Positions 23,400 to 30,680 of a stretch of 64,000 nucleotides of DNA are shown here, piece by piece. The stretch covers positions 434,001-498,000 of the forward strand of contig NZ_JADOTX010000001.1 in the NCBI RefSeq assembly GCF_015751765.1. Reading direction: 5' to 3'. Source of the DNA: Micromonospora ureilytica. GTDB taxonomy: Bacteria > Actinomycetota > Actinomycetes > Mycobacteriales > Micromonosporaceae. A model generated the notes under the pieces. It was given only the letters and a program-made list of their open reading frames with translations, ran no database searches and was not told where the DNA came from. The translations under genes and the position numbers were made by a program. How positions within the stretch are numbered: the first letter of the stretch is position 1; every line of letters starts with the position of its first letter.

Positions 23400-25016
23400 T
23401 TGTTAGGTAATCTCGTACGAGGCTTCATCGCGCGAGTCTCCGCGGCGGTGGCCATCGGTCTCGTGGTGCTGACCGCTGCGAGCCTGGGTGCCGTGGGCGC
23501 TCAGGCAGCCGGTCTCCGACCGTTCTTTCAGTTGCCCGTCGCCTGCGGTGAGACGTGGAATCTCAGCACGTACGTGGGTCATGACGACTACGACATCGAC
23601 ATGACTCCGACCTCCGGAAACCGCTGGGGTCGTCCGATCCTGGCCTCCTTCGGAGGTCGCGTGGAACGGTCCGGCATCAGCGGCACCCTGGGTGACCGCA
23701 CCCCCTCCAACCCGAATGGGCCACAGGGGACCGGCGGCGGTTACTACGTGAAGATCGACCACGGCAACGGCTGGCAGACGCTCTACCTGCACATGCTGGA
23801 GCCACCCATGGTGAAGGTCGGGCAGCGCGTGACCATCGGGCAGCAGCTCGGCAAGGTCGGCAGCACCGGCGATTCCAGCGGACCTCATCTGCACTTCGAG
23901 CAGTTACGCGATGGCGCGAAGATCGAGTCGTGGTTCAACGGTGTGCCCTCCGGCATCACCCACGACAACTCCGAATACACCGTCCAACGGCAGAGCGCGA
24001 ACTGCGGTTCTACCCCGGTGCGGCCGGTGGACCGGCTCGCCGTGGCACCCAACGCTGACGGCCGGCTGCAGGCCTTCGCGGTCCGCGACGGCGGCGCGGT
24101 GAAGAGCACCTGGCAGAGCAGCGTGAACGGCCCGTTCGCTCCCTGGGTCAGTCTCGGAGGCAACCAGCTGAGAGCGCCCGTCGTCGCGCCGTCGAGCGAT
24201 GGTCGGCTGGAGATGTTCGCTATCGGTGGCGACCAGAAGCTCTACCACAAGTGGCAAACCACCCCCAACGGATCCTGGTCGGGTTGGCTCAGTCGGGGCG
24301 GCACGGACCTGACCAGCGAGATGTCCATCGGACACAACGCGGACGGTCGTTTGCAGGTCTTCGTGGTCGGTGGGAATGGCGCGATCTACTCGATGTGGCA
24401 GACCAGTGTGAACGGCCTGTGGTCCGACTGGCTGAACCTGGGCGGCAGCGAGTTGCAGGCGCCGGTGGTGGGTTCGTCGGCGGACGGCCGGATGGAGCTG
24501 TTCGCGATCGGCGGCGACGGCAAGCTCTATCACAAGTGGCAGACCAGCCCGAACGGCCCGTGGTCGGACTGGCTCAGTCGCGGAGGGACCAATCTCACCA
24601 ACGAGCTGACGGTCGGGCGCAACGCTGATGGACGGTCGCAGGTGTTCGTGATCGGTGGTGACGGCTCGGTCTACTCCATGTGGCAGAGCAGCGCGAACGG
24701 CCCGTGGTCGGACTGGCTGAAAATGGGTGGCAGCGAGCTGAAGACGCCGGTGGTCGGTTCCTCGTCGGACGGCCGGATGGAGCTGTTCGCGATCGGCGGC
24801 GACGGCAAGCTCTATCACAAGTGGCAGGCCAGCCCGAACGGCCCGTGGTCGGACTGGCTCAGCCGCGGCGGCACCGACCTCAGCGGAGACCTGGTTCTCG
24901 GCTCCAATGGCGACGGCCGTTTGCAGGCCTTCGTCATCGGTGGGAATGGCGCCCTGTACTCGATCTGGCAGACGTCCGTCAACGGGCCCTGGGGTGACTG
25001 GATCAGCCTCAGCTAG
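23400..25016 (+). CDS. Secreted M23 peptidase with C-terminal seven-repeat beta-propeller
   Basis: 538 residues from TTG 23400 (GAGGAG 5 nt upstream). A signal peptide spans about 1-37 (GAQA-A cut). Residues 45-185 are an M23/LytM zinc endopeptidase, which cuts peptidoglycan cross-bridges: H61-x3-D65 and the HLH at 163-165 supply the zinc and catalytic residues. From about 208 to the end there are seven repeats of about 47 residues with ADGR(L/M)..F.(V/I)GG and W-Q-x4-NG-x3-W motifs. This is like the seven-bladed PLL-type or DUF346-like lectin propellers; the lectin function is inferred. The next gene carries the same propeller. Possible control by the divergent SARP. Confidence 0.85.
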   Translation: MLGNLVRGFIARVSAAVAIGLVVLTAASLGAVGAQAAGLRPFFQLPVACGETWNLSTYVGHDDYDIDMTPTSGNRWGRPILASFGGRVERSGISGTLGDRTPSNPNGPQGTGGGYYVKIDHGNGWQTLYLHMLEPPMVKVGQRVTIGQQLGKVGSTGDSSGPHLHFEQLRDGAKIESWFNGVPSGITHDNSEYTVQRQSANCGSTPVRPVDRLAVAPNADGRLQAFAVRDGGAVKSTWQSSVNGPFAPWVSLGGNQLRAPVVAPSSDGRLEMFAIGGDQKLYHKWQTTPNGSWSGWLSRGGTDLTSEMSIGHNADGRLQVFVVGGNGAIYSMWQTSVNGLWSDWLNLGGSELQAPVVGSSADGRMELFAIGGDGKLYHKWQTSPNGPWSDWLSRGGTNLTNELTVGRNADGRSQVFVIGGDGSVYSMWQSSANGPWSDWLKMGGSELKTPVVGSSSDGRMELFAIGGDGKLYHKWQASPNGPWSDWLSRGGTDLSGDLVLGSNGDGRLQAFVIGGNGALYSIWQTSVNGPWGDWISLS

Positions 25017-25122
25017 CTGGCGACGCCCTTTTTCACACCGGCCGGTCGCCGCATCCCTGATCCGGCGGCCGGCCGGCCCCGGCCGGTGAACCGGCCCTCA
25101 ACCTCAACCCAGGAGTGTGTCT

Positions 25123-26697
25123 GTGAGCAGAACACTGCGCCATGGTCTTGCTGTGGCCGCGTTGACGGTCGCCTCGGTTGTCGGCCCCGTGCTGGCCACT
25201 CCGGCGGCGCACGCCTCGATTGTGCCCAACTGCACCGTCGCCAGCCCGACCGCCGCCGATGCTGCCTTCGCAGCTCGGGTCAACCCACTGCTGAACGGGA
25301 AGCTGGCGGGCTATCTCGACGCGACGCGCGCGGCCTGCGTGCGCGTGATCGTCTCGGTGGTGAAGGCCGAAAACCTGCCAATGCGCGCGGCGACCATTGC
25401 GATCACCACCACCATCGTCGAGACCGGCATCCGCAATCTTGACTACGGCGCTGACGACAGCCTCGGCCTCTATCAGCAACGCCCCAGCCAGGGCTGGGGC
25501 TCGTCGGCTCAGGTCATGGACCCGATCTACTCCACAAAGAAGTTCCTCAGCGCGATGCGGACCAAGTACCCGAACAACGGTTGGCTGACGGCTCCGATCG
25601 GTGAGATCTGCCAGCGCGTACAGATTTCGGCCTATCCGGATCGCTACGCCGAGCAGGCAGCTGACGGTGCGACGATCGCGCTTGCCGCCTGGGGCCAGGA
25701 TCGCGTCGAGGACGAGCTTGCGGTGGGTGCGAACGCGGACGGGCGGCTCCAGGCGTTCGCGGTGCGCGGCGCCGGCGCGGTACACAGCCTGTGGCAGACC
25801 GCGCCGAACGGCGGTTTCGGCGACTGGGTGAGTTTGGGTGGTTCGGCTCTGCGGCATCCGGTGGTGGATTCGGCTGCGGATGGTCGGATGGAGTTGTTCG
25901 TTGTCGGTGGTGACGGGAAGCTGTATCACAAGTGGCAGCAGAGCCCGAATGGGCCGTTCTCGGAGTGGGTGAGTCGGGGTGGTAGTGATCTGAGTGCCGA
26001 TCTGGCGGTGGGTCGTAATGCTGATGGTCGGTTGCAGGTGTTCGTGGTGGGTGGCAACGGGTCGTTGTATTCGACGTGGCAGACGACGGCGAATGGTGCC
26101 TGGGCCTCGTGGGTGAGTTTGGGTGGTTCGGCTCTGCGGCATCCGGTGGTGGATTCGGCTGCGGATGGTCGGATGGAGTTGTTCGTTGTCGGTGGTGACG
26201 GGAAGCTGTATCACAAGTGGCAGCAGAGCCCGAATGGGCCGTTCTCGGAGTGGGTGAGTCGGGGTGGTAGTGATCTGAGTGCCGATCTGGCGGTGGGTCG
26301 TAATGCTGATGGTCGGTTGCAGGTGTTCGTGGTGGGTGGCAACGGGTCGTTGTATTCGACATGGCAGACGACGGCGAATGGTGCCTGGGCCTCGTGGGTG
26401 AGTTTGGGTGGTTCGGCTCTGCGGCATCCGGTGGTGGATTCGGCTGCGGATGGTCGGATGGAGTTGTTCGTTGTCGGTGGTGACGGGAAGCTGTATCACA
26501 AGTGGCAGCAGAGCCCGAATGGGCCGTTCTCGGAGTGGGTGAGTCGGGGTGGTAGTGATCTGAGTGCCGATCTGGCGGTGGGTCGTAATGCTGATGGTCG
26601 GTTGCAGGTGTTCGTGGTGGGTGGCAACGGGTCGTTGTACTCGGCCTGGCAGACGACCCCGAACGGACCCTGGGCCGCCTGGTTCAACCTTGGCTGA
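25123..26697 (+). CDS. Secreted lysozyme/transglycosylase-like protein with seven-repeat beta-propeller
   Basis: 524 residues from GTG 25123 (AGGAG 7 nt upstream; GTG 25117 also possible). A signal peptide ends near AHA-S (about 31). Residues 40-195 match an actinobacterial lysozyme-like domain: IVETGIRNLDYG offers a candidate catalytic Glu100, followed by DDSLGLYQQRPSQGWG and the VMDPIYSTKKF block. Activity on peptidoglycan is inferred. Residues about 197-524 form seven propeller repeats alternating two types, RHPVVDSAADGRMELF... and SADLAVGRNADGRLQVF.... Repeats 2-7 are three almost identical 95-residue pairs. Codon use in that part shifts to T-ending codons, unlike the neighbours. It follows the M23 gene by 106 bp. 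Confidence 0.82.
   Translation: MSRTLRHGLAVAALTVASVVGPVLATPAAHASIVPNCTVASPTAADAAFAARVNPLLNGKLAGYLDATRAACVRVIVSVVKAENLPMRAATIAITTTIVETGIRNLDYGADDSLGLYQQRPSQGWGSSAQVMDPIYSTKKFLSAMRTKYPNNGWLTAPIGEICQRVQISAYPDRYAEQAADGATIALAAWGQDRVEDELAVGANADGRLQAFAVRGAGAVHSLWQTAPNGGFGDWVSLGGSALRHPVVDSAADGRMELFVVGGDGKLYHKWQQSPNGPFSEWVSRGGSDLSADLAVGRNADGRLQVFVVGGNGSLYSTWQTTANGAWASWVSLGGSALRHPVVDSAADGRMELFVVGGDGKLYHKWQQSPNGPFSEWVSRGGSDLSADLAVGRNADGRLQVFVVGGNGSLYSTWQTTANGAWASWVSLGGSALRHPVVDSAADGRMELFVVGGDGKLYHKWQQSPNGPFSEWVSRGGSDLSADLAVGRNADGRLQVFVVGGNGSLYSAWQTTPNGPWAAWFNLG
25831..26685 (+). repeat. Three near-identical 285-bp tandem repeats
   Basis: Units begin at 25831, 26116 and 26401, each 285 bp (95 codons, two propeller blades). 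The first two differ at only one site I could see (cgacgtgg versus cgacatgg near 26075/26360); the third diverges only in its last 50 bp. The period preserves the frame, so copy number can change by recombination two blades at a time. Confidence 0.93.
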
Positions 26698-26856
26698 CCG
26701 GGCCTGACAGTTGGTCCTGCCGATGGCGTGCTGGGTCGATCATGATCGCTACGCCGTCGGCGGGGCCGGTGTCACCTCGGGAGCGTGAGGTGCCAGTACC
26801 TACGACCAGGCATTCCCGCTGGTGAAGCCGCTCACAAATATGGGCAAAAAGGTTTA

Positions 26857-26877
26857 AGCCGGCAAGACTTGCCGGCT
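26857..26877. promoter_or_regulatory. Perfect palindrome upstream of MFS gene
   Basis: AGCCGGCAA-GAC-TTGCCGGCT, 9-bp arms, 58 bp before the MFS start and next to an AT-rich patch (aaatatgggcaaaaaggttt). It could be an operator for the exporter or a terminator of the upstream gene, whose stop is 160 bp away. Confidence 0.45.
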
Positions 26878-26935
26878 GCCGAACCGCGCCGCGATCGGTG
26901 TGAATGATCATGCTGCCGATCGCTGGAGGTTCGTC

Positions 26936-28333
26936 GTGGCCAGAGGTGCCACCTTCGCCGCGATGCGCCACCGCAACTACCGAATCTGGGCGCTCGCCGG
27001 CTTCGTCTCCGTCATCGGCACCTGGATGCAGGTCCTCGGGGTCAACTGGTACGTCCTGAAGGAGACCGGCTCGGCGACGTCCATGGGCTTCGCCGTGCTG
27101 CTCCAGGCGGCGCCCACGTTGCTGCTCAGCGTCTTCGGCGGCGTGCTGGCCGACCGGCTGCCGGCCCGCCCGTTGCTGATCGCCGCCCAGGGCGCCCACG
27201 CCGCGCTCGCCGCCGGACTGGCGGCGGTCGCCCTCACCGGGGTCGGCGGCCTACCGCTGATCTTCGCGATCTCCCTGGCCACAGGTGCCGTCTCGGCGAT
27301 CGAAGGCCCGGTGATGGGGCGCTGGGCCGCCAGCCTCGTCGACCGGGAGACGCTGGGCAACGCCCTGGCGCTCGGCTCGCTCACCAACTCCGCCGGCCGC
27401 ATCCTCGGCATGAGCCTCGGTGCCGTGGTGGTCGCCGCCGTCGGCCCCGCCCTGCTGTTCGGCATCAACGCGGCAAGCTTCGCCGCCGTGGTGGTGGCGC
27501 TGTTCGCCGTACGCCCGGGAGCCGTGCCCGGCCTCGCGGCACCGAACGCCGGTCGGGCCCGGGGCGGCGTCCGGGCCGGGTTCGCCTACCTGCGCGGGCA
27601 GCCGGTGCTGCTCCTCGCCCTCGCCCTGTCGTTCGTGCTCGGCAGCCTGGGCCGCAACTACCAGGTGACCATGGCCGCGATGAGCGACGGGCCGCTGGAC
27701 GCCGGCGCCTCCGGGTACGGCCTGCTGTCGACAGTGTTCGCGGTCGGGACGGTGGTGGGTGCGCTCGTCGCGGCCCGGCGACGATCCCTGGGCTACCGGA
27801 CGCTTGTCGTCGCGGGCCTGCTCGCCAGCGGATTGCAGATCGTCGCCGGCCTCGCACCGGGAGCCTGGAGCTTCGCCGCGGTGATCCTGCCGATCGCCGC
27901 CGCCGCGGTGGTCATCGACACCACCGTCGGCACCCGCGCCCAGCTCGACACCGACTCCGCGATGCGGGGCCGGGTGCTCGCCGCCCTGGCGGTCACCGGC
28001 TCGGTGTCCGCCGCGGTCGGCGCCCCGCTGCTCGGCTGGCTCGCCGAACACGCCGGGCCCCGGCAGACGCTCGTCCTCGCCGGATCGGCGGCGGCGATCG
28101 CCACGGCGGCGGCGGGCGTCGCCCTGGACCGGCAGCGTGGCCGCGTGGCGACCCTCGCGCTCGTCGTTCCGAGACCGCGCCATCCGGTACGACGGGCGGC
28201 GTTCCGGGCCGCCCGCATCGTCCGGCCCACCGGTGCGATCTGCGTCATCGTGCCCGCCGAAGCCGGTGCGGTCCGGTCGGGCGGGGTCCGGCTCCGGGAG
28301 TTGGTCACCGCCGGGCCGGTGGCGAACCGCTGA
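26936..28333 (+). CDS. MFS transporter, EntS/MFS_3-like
   Basis: 465 residues from GTG 26936, chosen for GGAGGT 5 nt upstream; the frame also opens at GTG 26900. There are ten to twelve membrane segments. The cytoplasmic loop signature GGVLADRLPARPLLIAAQ lies between helices 2 and 3, and FRHRNYR-like AAMRHRNYRIWALAGF starts helix 1. These proteins are exporters, often of siderophores or macrolides. The C-tail is Arg/Val-rich and unusual. No regulator is adjacent on this strand. Confidence 0.85.
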   Translation: MARGATFAAMRHRNYRIWALAGFVSVIGTWMQVLGVNWYVLKETGSATSMGFAVLLQAAPTLLLSVFGGVLADRLPARPLLIAAQGAHAALAAGLAAVALTGVGGLPLIFAISLATGAVSAIEGPVMGRWAASLVDRETLGNALALGSLTNSAGRILGMSLGAVVVAAVGPALLFGINAASFAAVVVALFAVRPGAVPGLAAPNAGRARGGVRAGFAYLRGQPVLLLALALSFVLGSLGRNYQVTMAAMSDGPLDAGASGYGLLSTVFAVGTVVGALVAARRRSLGYRTLVVAGLLASGLQIVAGLAPGAWSFAAVILPIAAAAVVIDTTVGTRAQLDTDSAMRGRVLAALAVTGSVSAAVGAPLLGWLAEHAGPRQTLVLAGSAAAIATAAAGVALDRQRGRVATLALVVPRPRHPVRRAAFRAARIVRPTGAICVIVPAEAGAVRSGGVRLRELVTAGPVANR

Positions 28334-28403
28334 GACAGCTGTCACCCCTCGCCGGCCCGCTTCCGGGGCAGGACGACACGAAGATCATCGTTACGCTGCG
28401 ATC

Positions 28404-28898
28404 ATGGAGATCGAGGAGCGCCTACGGCGAACCCGCCGGTGGCTGTGGATCGTGCTGATCGGGCTGTTTCTGAGCGGTGTCACAGCGTTTCCGCTGGAGA
28501 TCGAGGTGCGCTGGCTGCTGCGCGTGCTGGATCCGCTCGCCGGCCAACTGCCCGCCCTGGTCGCCTGGATCGAGCGGGTGCACACCGGGCTGGTGACGGC
28601 CGGCGAGGACTACCCGTTCCTGCTCTACGGCACCGACTGGCTGGCCTTCGCCCACCTGGTGCTGGCGGTGGCGTTCTGGGGGCCGCTGCGCGACCCGGTG
28701 CGCAACGTCTGGGTGGTGCAGGTCGGCATGATCGCCTGCGCGGGCATCGTCCCGCTGGCGTTGATCTGTGGCCCGATCCGGGACATCCCCTGGTTCTGGA
28801 CGCTCGTCGACCTGTCCTTCGCGGTGGGGGCGTTCCCGCCGCTCTGGTTCGCGTACCGGCACATCCGCGCCGTCGAGGCGAGCACGGCGCCTTCCTGA
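28404..28898 (+). CDS. Conserved-looking small membrane protein
   Basis: 164 residues with four membrane segments (near 14-33, 65-90, 98-118, 126-148) and short charged ends (MEIEERLRRTRR). The ATG at 28404 was chosen because upstream residues of the longer frame are low-complexity and overlap the MFS gene. No catalytic motif is visible. It lies 70 bp after the MFS stop and ends just before a large hairpin, so it may be the last gene of that transcript. Function unknown. Confidence 0.7.
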   Translation: MEIEERLRRTRRWLWIVLIGLFLSGVTAFPLEIEVRWLLRVLDPLAGQLPALVAWIERVHTGLVTAGEDYPFLLYGTDWLAFAHLVLAVAFWGPLRDPVRNVWVVQVGMIACAGIVPLALICGPIRDIPWFWTLVDLSFAVGAFPPLWFAYRHIRAVEASTAPS

Positions 28899-28908
28899 GT
28901 CCCTGACC

Positions 28909-28986
28909 AAGATCCGCGCAACAACAGGGAAAGCGGTGCCTCGGGTGCTACGGAGGCGCCTGGATCCCTGAAGTTGCGCGGATCTT
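28909..28986. terminator. Three-part hairpin between convergent genes
   Basis: AAGATCCGCGCAAC (28909-28922) pairs exactly with 28973-28986. After an AA/AA internal loop CAGGGA pairs with TCCCTG (28925-28930 with 28965-28970). An inner GGTGCCTC/GAGGCGCC stem (28935-28942 with 28953-28960) completes it. It sits between the membrane protein and the M1 peptidase gene. No T-run. Confidence 0.75.
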
Positions 28987-29002
28987 CAGCCCGGCCGAAC
29001 TC

Positions 29003-30535
29003 CTAGTGCGACATCAGGTGGTGGGCCTCGCGGATCTTCGCCCAGGACTTCGGCTCGGTTGGCGGGGCGGCCTTACGGGCGGCCGTGGCCACGTCGGGTC
29101 GGCCGGCGGTGAACAGCCAGGTGGTGAACAGGTCGTCCAGGTCCAGCCCGGAGATCCGTTCGGCCAGGGCCTGGAACTGCTCGATGGTGCCGTTGCCGTA
29201 CCGGCGCTCGGCGGTCCAGGTCGGCAGGATCTCGAAGAACGCGTCGTCGCCGACGGCCAGCCGCAGTTGGTGCAGGGTCATCGCGCCCCGGTCGTAGACG
29301 GCGTTGTCGAAGACCCGAGCGGCACCCGGGTCGCCGGGCAGCACCTGCCAGAACCCGTCGTCGGCCGGGTAACTGGCGTAGGTGAAGTCGAAGACCTCCT
29401 GGGCGGTGCCCTCGCCCTGCTCCTCCGACCAGAGCCACTCGGCGTACGAGGCGAAGCCCTCGTTGAGCCAGATGTTGCGCCAGTCGGCCACCGAGACCGA
29501 GTCGCCGAACCACTGGTGGGCCAACTCGTGCGTCACCACGTAGGTGTTGGCGCCGCGCCGCCAGAAGCCCGGCCCGTACACCGGTCGGGTCTGCGTCTCC
29601 AGGGCGAAGCTGATGCCGTCCACCGGCCCGGCCACGCCACCCTGCGCCTCGAACGGGTACGGGCCGAAGATCCCGCTCTCCCAGTCGACGATCTCGGCGG
29701 TCCGCTCGATGCTGGCCCGGGCGGCCGGCCCGAGCGCGCCAAGCGAGGTGCTGTACGCGTTGATCACCGGCTGACCGCTCGGGGTGGTGTCGGTGACGAT
29801 GTCGTACTGGCCGATGGCCATGAAGGCCAGGTAGGTGGCCGTGGGGGACGTGGTCCGCCAGATCCACCGGGTGCGGTTGCCGGCCTCGGCCAGCGGCGGC
29901 CTCGGCTGTACGCCGTTGCTGATCACCTCGACGCCGGTGGGCACCGACACCGAGATGTCGTAGGTGGCCTTGTCCAGCGGGTGGTCGTTGCTCGGGAACC
30001 ACCACCACGCGGACTCGGGCTCGTTGACGGCGAGCGCGCCGTCGTCGGTACGCGTCCAGCCGGTGTAACCGTCGACCAGGGCCTCCGACGGGACGCCGGA
30101 GTAGCGCACGACGATGGTGAGCTGTTGACCCCGGGTCACCGTGCGGGCCGGGGTGACCACCAACTCGTGGGCCCCCGCGGTGCTGGTGCTCGCCGCCCAG
30201 CCGTTGACCCGGACCGACTCGACGTCGAGCAGGAAGTCCAGATTGAACGTCGAGAGGTCCTGTGTGGCGGTGGCGAGGATTGTGGTGGTGCCGGTGAGCA
30301 GGTCGGTGGCCGGTTCGTAGCGCAGCCGGACGTCATAGTGCTCGACGTCGTAGCCGCCGTTGCCGTAGTCGGGGAAGTAACTGTCGCCCAGTCCGGGCGC
30401 GCCGGGTTGCGGCGCGGCGGAGACGACCGGACGGCCCCAGGCCGTCGGGGCGGCCTGGCCGGGGGTGCCGGCGAGCATGGTGCCGGCGGTCGTGAGGGTC
30501 AGGGCGGTGGTGGCCGCCGTGAGGACTCGTCGCAC
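29003..30535 (-). CDS. Secreted M1-family metallopeptidase
   Basis: 510 residues from GTG 30535, which has GGAGGGAG 8 nt upstream; ATG 30553 overlaps that site and is the alternative. A signal peptide spans about 1-28 (GQA-A). The zinc site is THELAHQW (HELAH at 336-340) with the third ligand in LNEGFASYAEW (Glu359). The exopeptidase loop reads GISFALETQT (about 307-316) where GAMEN-type sequences usually stand. M1 enzymes remove N-terminal residues from peptides. At 510 residues it is the short bacterial form without the large C-terminal helical domain. Divergent from the sensor gene at 30681. Confidence 0.9.
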   Translation of the reverse strand: MRRVLTAATTALTLTTAGTMLAGTPGQAAPTAWGRPVVSAAPQPGAPGLGDSYFPDYGNGGYDVEHYDVRLRYEPATDLLTGTTTILATATQDLSTFNLDFLLDVESVRVNGWAASTSTAGAHELVVTPARTVTRGQQLTIVVRYSGVPSEALVDGYTGWTRTDDGALAVNEPESAWWWFPSNDHPLDKATYDISVSVPTGVEVISNGVQPRPPLAEAGNRTRWIWRTTSPTATYLAFMAIGQYDIVTDTTPSGQPVINAYSTSLGALGPAARASIERTAEIVDWESGIFGPYPFEAQGGVAGPVDGISFALETQTRPVYGPGFWRRGANTYVVTHELAHQWFGDSVSVADWRNIWLNEGFASYAEWLWSEEQGEGTAQEVFDFTYASYPADDGFWQVLPGDPGAARVFDNAVYDRGAMTLHQLRLAVGDDAFFEILPTWTAERRYGNGTIEQFQALAERISGLDLDDLFTTWLFTAGRPDVATAARKAAPPTEPKSWAKIREAHHLMSH

Positions 30536-30680
30536 GGGGTGGACTCCCTCCATCGGGTGTTCGCCACGCCAACCTAATCGACAACTGTGAACGTCGTCGG
30601 CCCGCCACACCCATGGTCGGGCGCCGGCCTCTGGCGTGCGTTGCGCCGCAAGGTCACACTGTGTGGATCGGAGGTGACGC

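Noticed and set aside
25033..26499. Antisense open frame with long Thr/His/Pro repeats over the propeller gene
   Set aside because: The periodicity comes from the 285-bp repeats of the real plus-strand gene; no signal peptide or ribosome site.
25831..26685. CRISPR-like array
   Set aside because: Units are 285 bp, contiguous and coding, without spacers.
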